Source: F23-B02 sp963625655 (GTDB lineage Bacteria > Bacillota > Clostridia > Oscillospirales > Oscillospiraceae). Taken from it: a DNA stretch of 38,770 nt. The notes under the pieces were generated by a model. The model did no database searches. It was not told where the DNA came from and was given only the letters and a program-made list of their open reading frames with translations. Made by a program: the position numbers and the translations under genes. Shown here piece after piece: positions 1 to 6,525 of the stretch (the stretch's first letter is position 1; each line of letters starts with the position of its first letter). The stretch lies in NCBI GenBank assembly GCA_963625655.1, contig CAVFTS010000016.1, positions 1-38,770 of the forward strand, given 5' to 3'.

Positions 1-3
1 CTC

Positions 4-24
4 TGACATGCCCCCGGCATGTCA
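4..24. repeat. Short perfect hairpin at left edge
   Basis: A 9-bp perfect inverted repeat (TGACATGCC at 4-12 and GGCATGTCA at 16-24) is separated by three C residues. It is followed by C-rich, purine-poor sequence to about 75. I see no credible coding frame in 1-126. It could be the end of a dispersed intergenic repeat or structured RNA lying mostly outside the window. Confidence 0.5.
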
Positions 25-126
25 TTCACTACCGCACCGCCGCTTCGCTACCCCCTCACACTCCCCCTGCTGCGTATTGAATTTTACCTGTTACGTTTGC
101 TTTTACATAGTTCTTTGACAGGCTGA

Positions 127-170
127 GACAAAGAAGCACCCGAGCGGTGCTTCTTTGTCTTTTATATTTT
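127..170 (+). terminator. Strong intrinsic terminator
   Basis: A perfect 14-bp stem (127-140 with 146-159) has a 5-nt loop and is followed by a T-rich tract to about 170. The T-tract orientation fits a plus-strand transcript entering from the left. It also lies directly after the stop of the minus-strand GntR gene, where it could serve as a second, less ideal terminator. Confidence 0.8.
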
Positions 171-880
171 GCTCGTGCTTCTGTTTCGCAGATAGGCGTT
201 TATGTAATCCGACGCCTGACTGAGGACGGACAAAAGCTGCCTGTCCGCTTCGAAAGCGTCCCTTCGGGCAATCGCCTCCGTGAGATACACGAACTTCGGC
301 AGCGCCTTTTGGAGCTCGGCACGGTTCTTGTAATGCTCCTGTATGAGATTGTGCAGCATGACCTCAAAGCTCTGAAAAACCATGGAGTAGGCTGCGTTGC
401 CGGAGATCTCGGTAAGACATTTGTGATATGCGTAGAGCGCATCCGTCATATGCTCCTCGTCCGCTGCGTATATGGCGTCGGTGCGGCGGCGCAGGGTGTC
501 AAGCTTTCCGGGCGAGAGCTTTGCGCAGGCGAGGCGAACGCACTCACGCTCGACGAGTATGCGCAGATCCATGAGGTCGGAAAAAAGCGAGCTGTCGATG
601 TAAGTCGAGTCAAAGCTCATTATTGCGCCGAGGGTCTCCGGACTTGCGTTGCGGACGTACTCCGCAACGAAGGTTCCCTTGCGGGGAACGATGCGCAGAA
701 AGCCGCACGCTCAAGGTCGAGTATGCCCTGACTCACGGAGCCTCGGCTTATCCCGAAGCTTTGCGCAAGCTCACGCTCCGGAGGCACCCTGTCTCCGGGC
801 TTCAGATCCCCGGAGAGAATCTTGAGCTGCATCGCCTTAATAAACTCCGCCTTCCGGCTCTTGATTTCCTGTGTGTTCAT
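162..880 (-). pseudogene. GntR/FadR-type transcriptional regulator, frameshifted
   Basis: This would be a ligand-responsive DNA-binding repressor or activator. The first part, from the ATG at 878-880, encodes a winged-helix GntR domain (ELAQSFGISRGSVSQ, then ILDLERA). The second part encodes an all-helical FCD domain (DLRILVERECVRLA, ALYAYHKCLTEISGNAAY, FEADRQLL). The two are in different frames. Adding one G near 703 restores ...LERAGFLRIVPRKGTFVAEY... and one 239-residue protein, the usual length for this subfamily. As sequenced, the reading stops near 620. FCD regulators commonly sense carboxylic acids; the ligand here is unknown. The gene is divergent from the flavoprotein operon at 1116 and probably controls it. 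The start is placed at MNTQEI because AAAGGA lies 9 nt upstream; an ATG two codons earlier (886) is the alternative. The frameshift may be a real mutation or a lost base in a G run. Confidence 0.85.
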
Positions 881-908
881 AGGCATCCGTCCTTTGCCGT
901 GATGCCGT

Positions 909-937
909 ATTTTACACCTCCGGACGCTAAAAATCAA
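909..937 (-). promoter_or_regulatory. Sigma-A-type promoter of the GntR gene
   Basis: On the minus strand, TTGATT (932-937) and TAAAAT (909-914) are separated by exactly 17 bp. The -10 box lies about 25 nt upstream of the GntR start. Confidence 0.65.
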
Positions 938-1031
938 TATTGGACCGCTATTTGCAGCCACCGAACGTCGCCTGTCTGCGAGATGCATAAAAGCCGCGCG
1001 CAAAATTTGTTATTTTGCTGACAATGTTTTC

Positions 1032-1060
1032 TTGCACCTGCGGCGCTTTTGCGGTATAAT
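1032..1060 (+). promoter_or_regulatory. Sigma-A-type promoter of the flavoprotein operon
   Basis: TTGCAC at 1032-1037 is 17 bp from a consensus TATAAT at 1055-1060, about 55 nt before the ATG at 1116. The transcription start would fall inside the dyad described next. Confidence 0.8.
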
Positions 1061-1062
1061 AT

Positions 1063-1079
1063 TTGTGGCTGTACCACAA
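1063..1079. promoter_or_regulatory. Probable GntR/FadR operator
   Basis: A perfect 6-bp inverted repeat (TTGTGG at 1063-1068, CCACAA at 1074-1079) is spaced by 5 bp. It starts two bases after the -10 box, so bound protein would block initiation. Its core TGG-N5-CCA matches the half-site arrangement known for FadR-type GntR regulators. The link to the adjacent GntR gene is inference from position and form. Confidence 0.65.
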
Positions 1080-1115
1080 GAGTGAATCCAAACTGATTTA
1101 ATTGGAGGATGCAAT

Positions 1116-2663
1116 ATGCAGAAATACGACGTAATTGTTGTAGGCGCCGGAAACGGCGGACTGTCCGCCGCTACATATCTTGCGAAAGCCGGCAAAAAGG
1201 TACTCGTGCTTGAAAAGCACAATCTGCCCGGTGGCTGCGCCACAAGCTTTGTCAGAGGCAACTATGAATTTGAAGCCACGCTTCACGAGCTGTGCCAAAT
1301 GGGCACCGGCGAGGGCGAGGGCAAGCGGGGTGCGGTGCGCAAGCTGCTTGAAGACGACTACGGTCTCGACGTCGAGTGGTGCAGCGCAAACGAAAGCTTC
1401 GCTTCCGTTGCGACCGATCCCGACGGCTTTAACGTTGCGATGCCTGCGGGCGTGCAGAACTTCATCGACGAGATGGAGCGTCAGGTTCCCGGCAGCAGAG
1501 AGTCCATGACCACCGTCATGGAGCTGGGACGTATGCTGGTCGACGGCGTGGAATGGCTTGCCGACCGCTATAACGAGCCGGAGGGTCTGCAAAAAATCGA
1601 GATGATGCTGAAATACTACGACCTTATGTGTCTCGTTCCGCAGCCCTGCGACGAGGTCCTGCGCAAGATCGGCGTACCCGACAAGGCACGCCAGATATTC
1701 GAGTCGTACTGGACCTACGTTTCCGCCGATTCGACCGAGATGAGCTTTGCGCCGTACACCTTTATGACCTACGTTTACCTGACCCAGCTCCCGTGGTTTG
1801 CGAAAAACCGCTCTCATGAGATATCGCTCGCCTTCGACGCAAAGATCCGCGAGTTCGGCGGCGACATTTGGTACAACACCAAGGTCGAGAGAATCGACAT
1901 TAAGAACAACTCCGTCCGTGGCGTAAAGCTGCAAAGCGGAGAGTATATTGAGTGCTCGCATGTCATATCGAACCTCATGCCGCACGTCGTGTTCGACCGC
2001 ATGGTCGATCCTGCCGAGGTTCCCGAATACGACAAAAAGAAGATGAACGCACAGCGCCTTGCACAGGCGGCGTTTACAGTCTATCTCGGACTTGACGCTT
2101 CGGCAGAGGAGATAGGGCTTAAAAACTACGATACCTTCATGCGCTACACCCCCGACAACCACAAGCAGTTTTTGTCCTCAGACTCCATCGACACGCACAA
2201 GGACATCACCTGCACCGTGCTCACAAACGCACTTCCCGACGCTGCGGGCGAGGGCAGGGCCTTTATCCAGTTCAGTAAGTTCTACACGGGCGACCCCTTT
2301 GCGGATGTCGGCGAGGAGGACTACTTCAAGATAAAAGACCGCATTGCCCGTGAGTGCGTCGAGCGCTACGAGGAGGTAACGGGCTGCGATCTCCAAAGCC
2401 ACATTGAGGAGATCGTCGTGGCATCCCCGGTAACATGGGCGAGATACCTCGGCACCCCCAGAGGCGACGTTTACGGCTACATTCCCTCAACGTGGGACGG
2501 AATGTTCCCCAGAGTCCAGTGCGGACACAAGGAGGACTACACGGTGCGGGGACTGCGCTTCGTCGGCGGTCACGGCACACAGATGGACGGCTACTCACAG
2601 GCCTACCTTTCCGGTGCGGAGCAGGCGAGATATATGCTTCTTGATATGAAGGAGGGCAAGTAA
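1116..2663 (+). CDS. FAD-dependent oxidoreductase, phytoene desaturase (CrtI)-like
   Basis: A 515-residue flavoprotein of the NAD(P)/FAD-dependent amine oxidase/CrtI superfamily. The N-terminus carries the dinucleotide-binding motif VGAGNGGLSAA (about residues 9-19), followed by VLVLEKHNLPGG. The C-terminus carries the second FAD-contacting segment GLRFVGGHGTQMDGYSQA. Relatives desaturate, isomerise or saturate polyenes and isoprenoids, but the substrate here cannot be read from sequence. A 1-nt gap separates its stop from the next gene, which encodes a reductase able to pass electrons from NAD(P)H through a [2Fe-2S] centre. The pair may therefore work as a reductase rather than an oxygen-dependent desaturase; this is inference. 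GGAGG precedes the ATG with good spacing. No other carotenoid genes are nearby, so a carotenoid role is not supported. Confidence 0.85.
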   Translation: MQKYDVIVVGAGNGGLSAATYLAKAGKKVLVLEKHNLPGGCATSFVRGNYEFEATLHELCQMGTGEGEGKRGAVRKLLEDDYGLDVEWCSANESFASVATDPDGFNVAMPAGVQNFIDEMERQVPGSRESMTTVMELGRMLVDGVEWLADRYNEPEGLQKIEMMLKYYDLMCLVPQPCDEVLRKIGVPDKARQIFESYWTYVSADSTEMSFAPYTFMTYVYLTQLPWFAKNRSHEISLAFDAKIREFGGDIWYNTKVERIDIKNNSVRGVKLQSGEYIECSHVISNLMPHVVFDRMVDPAEVPEYDKKKMNAQRLAQAAFTVYLGLDASAEEIGLKNYDTFMRYTPDNHKQFLSSDSIDTHKDITCTVLTNALPDAAGEGRAFIQFSKFYTGDPFADVGEEDYFKIKDRIARECVERYEEVTGCDLQSHIEEIVVASPVTWARYLGTPRGDVYGYIPSTWDGMFPRVQCGHKEDYTVRGLRFVGGHGTQMDGYSQAYLSGAEQARYMLLDMKEGK

Positions 2664-2664
2664 G

Positions 2665-3885
2665 ATGGGCAAATACAAGTATTCCAGAAAAGGTCTTAAA
2701 GGACTTACCCCGTTTCCGTTTCTCGGTGAGGTCAAGACCCGCCTGAAGGCAATAGAAGCGGCACCCGCAACGATACCGCAGTCGGTGTTCAACGCAAATC
2801 TGCTCTCGGCAAGGCTTCATCCGAGCGTGCAGCACGTCGTCATTGCCGAGGTCACGGATCATGGCGACGCAAAGAGCTTTAAGCTCGTCCCAGACACCGA
2901 GCGGGGCACCAGGGAGATGGCGTACTTCCGCGCAAGCCAGTACGTTTCCGTTGCGCTCAACATAAACGGCGCACCCGTGAACAAGCCCTACACCGTGCGT
3001 TCCTCCCCGAAGGACGCTCTCGGCAGCGAGAACACGAGCTACACTCTCACGATAAAGCGCACAGATCCCGCCTACGCTTCCGCTCACGTTCTCTCGGAGT
3101 GGAAGGAGGGCGACCGAGTGGATATAAGCGGACCTCTCGGCGACTTCTATTATCAGAACCTGCGTGACGCAAAGCACGTCGTTGCAATTGCGGGCGGTTC
3201 CGGCATTACTCCGTTTTATTCTATGGCGTCTGCGATAGCCGACGGCATCGAGGACTTCGACATGACGATACTCTACGGCTCACGCAGCTCGGAGGGCATA
3301 CTGCTGAAGGACGAGATCGAAAGCGTGGTTGCACGCTCCGGCGGCAGAGTCAGGGTGGTTCACGTTCTTTCCCACGAGGAAAAGGATGGCTTTGAACACG
3401 GCTTCATCGGTGCGGAGATGATAAAAAAGTACGCACCCTCCGACGACTACTCCGTGTTCATGTGCGGCCCCAAGGCAATGTACGACTTTGAAGAGGGCGA
3501 GATGAAAAAGCTGGGTCTGCCCAAGCGCCGCTGGCGCATGGAGATGTCCGGCGACTACCTCGGCGCAGTCGAAAACGAGGATTTCCCCAAGGAGAAATGC
3601 GGTTCGTTCTCGCTCACGGTTGTCATTCGGGGCGAGAAGCAGACCGTTCCGTGCAAGGCGGAGGAGTCGCTGCTGTGGGCGATGGAACGTGCGGGCATCA
3701 AGGCACCCTCGCACTGCCGCAGCGGTGAATGCGGATGGTGTCACTCAAGGCTCATAAGCGGCGAGGTCTACATCCCCGAGGACGCCGACGGACGCAGACT
3801 TGCGGACAAAAAATTCGGCTGGGTGCATCCCTGCTGCACCTTCCCCCTCGGCGACATTGAGCTTGAGGTCTTCCCCATAAACTGA
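2665..3885 (+). CDS. FAD/NAD(P) reductase with C-terminal [2Fe-2S] ferredoxin domain
   Basis: A 406-residue electron-transfer protein. After about 85 residues of N-terminal extension it has a ferredoxin-reductase FAD domain (KPYTVRSSP, residues 107-115). An NAD(P)-binding domain follows (GGSGITPFYSM around 177-187, MCGPKAMYDF around 266-275). The last domain is a plant-type [2Fe-2S] ferredoxin with Cys351, Cys356, Cys359 and a fourth Cys at 390 or 391 (pattern C-x4-C-x2-C-x30-C). This order resembles BenC/VanB-like oxygenase reductases with the ferredoxin at the C-terminus. No oxygenase is present; the CrtI-like protein one base upstream is the likely partner. The gene ends before a strong terminator, defining a two-gene operon. 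Confidence 0.88.
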   Translation: MGKYKYSRKGLKGLTPFPFLGEVKTRLKAIEAAPATIPQSVFNANLLSARLHPSVQHVVIAEVTDHGDAKSFKLVPDTERGTREMAYFRASQYVSVALNINGAPVNKPYTVRSSPKDALGSENTSYTLTIKRTDPAYASAHVLSEWKEGDRVDISGPLGDFYYQNLRDAKHVVAIAGGSGITPFYSMASAIADGIEDFDMTILYGSRSSEGILLKDEIESVVARSGGRVRVVHVLSHEEKDGFEHGFIGAEMIKKYAPSDDYSVFMCGPKAMYDFEEGEMKKLGLPKRRWRMEMSGDYLGAVENEDFPKEKCGSFSLTVVIRGEKQTVPCKAEESLLWAMERAGIKAPSHCRSGECGWCHSRLISGEVYIPEDADGRRLADKKFGWVHPCCTFPLGDIELEVFPIN

Positions 3886-3894
3886 CGGTAAACG

Positions 3895-3933
3895 AAAAAA
3901 CGGCTCTTCGTTCGAAACGGAGAGCCGTTTTTT
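3895..3933 (+). terminator. Intrinsic terminator of the flavoprotein operon
   Basis: The stem ACGGCTCT/AGAGCCGT (3900-3907/3921-3928) continues through a T-G wobble and CGTT/AACG to a 3-nt loop. It is flanked by A6 and T6, so it is symmetric and could work on either strand. It starts 10 nt after the reductase stop codon. Confidence 0.92.
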
Positions 3934-4005
3934 GCCGCAAAAAAGAACTTGCGGGGAGGGACGCTTTGTGGTATCGTTGCAGTCGTTCGGGAAGGAGGGA
4001 GAAAA

Positions 4006-5106
4006 ATGCGTATTCTGTCGTGGTGCAGGTCAAACGCAATGCTGCTCTGCGCAGTGGCGGCGGCAACCGTGACGGTGTTTTTTGTTCCTCCGGACGGCGA
4101 ATACCTCGGCTACTTCGACATGAAAACGCTGTGCTGCCTGTTCTGCGTGCTTGCGGTCGTCGGCGCACTGCGTGACATGAACATATTTGCGGCGCTGTCG
4201 CAGCGTCTCGTGCGCAGCTTCGGCAGCGTGAGAAGCGTATGCACGGCGCTCGTCGTCATAACGATGGCGGCTTCAATGCTGCTCACAAACGACACGGCGC
4301 TGCTGACCTTTCTGCCGCTCGGCTGGTTCGTGCTTGACTGCACGGGGCAGAGAAAGCACGTCCCGCTGCTTTTCGTGCTGCAAAACTGCGGCGCTAATCT
4401 GAGCGGCATGATAACGCCCTTCGGCAACCCGCAGAATCTCTATCTGTACAGCTATTACGGCATAGGGACAGGGGATTTCGTTTCGATAATGCTGCCGCCG
4501 TTTCTGATCTCGACGGCGCTGATACTCGCAGGCTGCCTGCTGTTTCCGAAAACGAAGCTGAGTGTTCCGGATACAACGGTGCGCATCGAGCCGCTCCGCA
4601 CGGCGGTGTATGCGGCGCTTTTCTGTCTTGCGGTCGCAATGGTGCTGCGTGCCGTACCGTATGCGCTCGGCGCTGCGGTGACGCTTGCGGTGCTGCTCGT
4701 CCTTGACCGCCGTGCGATAGCGGGGCTTGACTGGGGGCTTCTGGGTACCTTTGCGGCGTTCTTCGTGTTCTCCGGCAACCTTGCCCGCATCGAGACGGTG
4801 CATACGCTGTTTGCGTCGCTCCTCTCGCACGGTGTCATGGCGGTCTCGGCGCTGACGAGCCAGCTTATAAGCAACGTGCCGGCAGCCATTCTTCTGAGCC
4901 GCTTTACCGAGGACTACGCCTCGCTGCTCGTCGGCGTGAACATCGGCGGAACGGGTACGCTCATAGCCTCGCTTGCGGGGCTTATCACCTTCCGTGAATA
5001 CACACGCCACGAGCCCGAAAAGGCGGGACGCTTTTTTGTGCTTTTCTCCGCCGTCGGCTTTGCGCTGCTTGCGCTGCTGCTCGGAGCAATGAGCCTGATA
5101 CGATAA
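4006..5106 (+). CDS. SLC13/ArsB-type anion permease
   Basis: A 366-residue very hydrophobic protein with about ten predicted membrane segments. It belongs to the ion-transporter superfamily holding ArsB, NhaD and SLC13 dicarboxylate/citrate carriers. Family-type motifs are LTNDTALLTFLPL in the first half and NLSGMITPFGNPQNLYLYS after it; a repeat-like QLISNVPAAILLSRF and NIGGTGTLIASLAG occur in the second half. The start is ATG 4006 because AAGGAGGGAG lies just upstream; the frame is open to 3949 but without a better site. It is shorter than typical ArsB (about 430 residues). Substrate is unknown: arsenite, Na+/H+ and di- or tricarboxylates are all possible. No ars genes are adjacent. A weak promoter (TTGCGG-17-TATCGT, 3949-3977) may drive it separately. 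Confidence 0.8.
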   Translation: MRILSWCRSNAMLLCAVAAATVTVFFVPPDGEYLGYFDMKTLCCLFCVLAVVGALRDMNIFAALSQRLVRSFGSVRSVCTALVVITMAASMLLTNDTALLTFLPLGWFVLDCTGQRKHVPLLFVLQNCGANLSGMITPFGNPQNLYLYSYYGIGTGDFVSIMLPPFLISTALILAGCLLFPKTKLSVPDTTVRIEPLRTAVYAALFCLAVAMVLRAVPYALGAAVTLAVLLVLDRRAIAGLDWGLLGTFAAFFVFSGNLARIETVHTLFASLLSHGVMAVSALTSQLISNVPAAILLSRFTEDYASLLVGVNIGGTGTLIASLAGLITFREYTRHEPEKAGRFFVLFSAVGFALLALLLGAMSLIR

Positions 5107-5136
5107 AACACCGTGCCTCACGAGGCACGGTGTTTT
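5105..5136. terminator. Bidirectional intrinsic terminator between convergent genes
   Basis: A 15-bp perfect inverted repeat (5105-5119/5122-5136) begins with AAAA and ends with TTTT. It overlaps the stop codon of the permease gene and lies 9 nt beyond the stop of the minus-strand dehydrogenase gene, so it can serve both. Confidence 0.92.
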
Positions 5137-5144
5137 GGCTTTGC

Positions 5145-6167
5145 TTATTTTGCGATGAAGATGTTGTCTCTGCCGATGTCGGAGAGGGTGGGGGTGCCGC
5201 ACATGGTCATGGTATCACGGAGCTGGGAAACTATCCTGTCCATGTAGACCTTGAGGCCCTCGGCTCCGGCGGCGTAGATAAACGGAACGACGGGGCGTCC
5301 GATAAGTACGGCGTCGGCTCCGAGTGCGAGCGCCTTGAACACGTCAACGCCGCTGCGTATGCCGCCGTCAACGAATATCTTCACCTTGCCGCCGACGGCT
5401 TCCGCTATCTGCGGCAGAACCTCTGCCGTTGCGGGTGTGCAGCCCTGAACTCTGCCGCCGTGATTCGATACGACGATAGCCGAAGCGCCCGCCTCCACGG
5501 CCTTGAGCGCACCCTTGGTGGTCATTATGCCTTTGACGATGAAGGGCTTTTCGGCAAATGCGATTATCTCGGAAAGCTCCGAGACGGACTTTGAACCGGC
5601 ATTCGGGTTCATGGCCTTCAGAAAGGGCAGTCCTGCGCCGTCAACGTCCATTGCGGCGGCAAAGACGTTTTTCTCCTTGAGCTTTGTGAGCTTCTCAAAG
5701 ACAAACTCACGGTTCCACGGCTTTATGGTCGGGATGCCGATACCTCCGGCAGCGTCAATATCGACGGCTGCGTTTTCCATGACGGCGGGATCGACGCCGT
5801 CGCCCGTGAGTGCGCAGATGCCGTACTCCGCCGCAGCCTTGATGAGTATGCGGTTGTAGCTTATGTCGTTGTGCTTGTCGCCGTAGTGCATATTCAGGGC
5901 GCCGAGCGGAGCTACGAATACGGGAGCTTTGAAGTGCTTTCCGAAAAACTCAAAATCGGTGTTCGGCTCGGAAACGGGGCAGAGCGTGTCCATGTTTACG
6001 AAAATGTCCTGCCACTTGTCGAAGTTCCTTGCGGCGGTGTTGCCGGGCAGCTTACTGCCGGGACCCGGCATCGTGTTGCCGCAGGCTCTGCCGTTGCACA
6101 CGGGACAGGCTTTGCAGTAGGGTCCGACCATTCCCCGTGCGGCGGTTAAAATTTCATTGTAATCCAT
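5145..6167 (-). CDS. FMN-dependent 2-hydroxy-acid dehydrogenase/oxidase
   Basis: A 340-residue TIM-barrel flavoenzyme of the LldD/lactate oxidase/glycolate oxidase family, which oxidises L-2-hydroxy acids to 2-keto acids. Family signatures are the catalytic segment SNHGGR (His236, Arg239), VDGGIRSGVDVFKAL (266-280) and LGADAVLIGRP (282-292). The N-terminus has a four-cysteine cluster, Cys18-x2-Cys21-x2-Cys24-x4-Cys29, absent from the classic aerobic enzymes. It could hold an Fe-S cluster, giving an oxygen-independent electron exit (inference). The start is ATG 6165-6167 with GGGAG 8 nt upstream. It has its own promoter and no operon partner. The substrate is not deducible; lactate is only the commonest one in the family. 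Confidence 0.85.
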   Translation of the reverse strand: MDYNEILTAARGMVGPYCKACPVCNGRACGNTMPGPGSKLPGNTAARNFDKWQDIFVNMDTLCPVSEPNTDFEFFGKHFKAPVFVAPLGALNMHYGDKHNDISYNRILIKAAAEYGICALTGDGVDPAVMENAAVDIDAAGGIGIPTIKPWNREFVFEKLTKLKEKNVFAAAMDVDGAGLPFLKAMNPNAGSKSVSELSEIIAFAEKPFIVKGIMTTKGALKAVEAGASAIVVSNHGGRVQGCTPATAEVLPQIAEAVGGKVKIFVDGGIRSGVDVFKALALGADAVLIGRPVVPFIYAAGAEGLKVYMDRIVSQLRDTMTMCGTPTLSDIGRDNIFIAK

Positions 6168-6208
6168 GATTGTCACTCCCGTCTGTTTTTTTTCTGTCAG
6201 GCAAGTAC

Positions 6209-6237
6209 AGCTTATCACGCAAAGCCCCGGCTGTCAA
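6209..6237 (-). promoter_or_regulatory. Promoter of the hydroxy-acid dehydrogenase gene
   Basis: On the minus strand a perfect TTGACA (6232-6237) is 17 bp from TAAGCT (6209-6214), a weak -10. It lies about 42 nt upstream of the start codon. Confidence 0.5.
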
Positions 6238-6238
6238 A

Positions 6239-6273
6239 CGCAAAAAGTCCCCGCTTTACGGGCGCTTTTTGCG
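6239..6273. other. Hairpin in the divergent region before glmS
   Basis: A 9-bp stem (6239-6247/6265-6273, containing A5 and T5) encloses a CCCG/CGGG inner stem. It may be an orphan terminator or a structural element. The rest of 6274-6410 holds nothing I can identify; in particular I see no glmS ribozyme core. Confidence 0.4.
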
Positions 6274-6415
6274 CTTAGTTACGGCCGTTCTCAACTACCA
6301 TATGTATCGTATGCTCGTACACGGTGAGCCTCCGCGGTAATATGTTGAAACTACGCTGTAACGCCGCCGAAAAATCCGACGTTCTTATTGCGGTAGAGAA
6401 AAAACGGAAAATTTG

Positions 6416-6443
6416 TTGCTTAATCGGCAAAAGGTGATATAAT
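6416..6443 (+). promoter_or_regulatory. Promoter of glmS
   Basis: TTGCTT (6416-6421) is followed after 16 bp by consensus TATAAT (6438-6443). This gives a leader of about 75 nt before ATG 6526. Confidence 0.7.
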
Positions 6444-6451
6444 TATTTTAA

Positions 6452-6482
6452 TATGGGTAGGAATATACTCTTTATGCCCATA
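6452..6482 (+). promoter_or_regulatory. Hairpin at the 5' end of the glmS leader
   Basis: TATGGG (6452-6457) pairs with CCCATA (6477-6482), extended by a T-G wobble and an A-T pair, with a 15-nt loop. It starts just about where the transcript would start. It could be an operator, a 5'-stabilising hairpin or part of a leader control element; no function is established. Confidence 0.4.
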
Positions 6483-6525
6483 CATTAAATTGAAATTGAA
6501 ATATGATCCGAAAGGAATTGCGATT

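Noticed and set aside
1098..3177. Antisense frames opposite the flavoprotein operon
   Set aside because: The plus-strand products carry full FAD, NAD(P) and [2Fe-2S] motifs; the antisense products show none and cross the promoter and ribosome binding sites.
1116..3885. Carotenoid biosynthesis locus
   Set aside because: Only a CrtI-like gene is present; no phytoene synthase, prenyltransferase or cyclase lies nearby, and the partner is an NAD(P)H reductase.
6168..6525. glmS ribozyme
   Set aside because: No conserved ribozyme core was visible, and the promoter at 6416-6443 leaves a leader too short for it.
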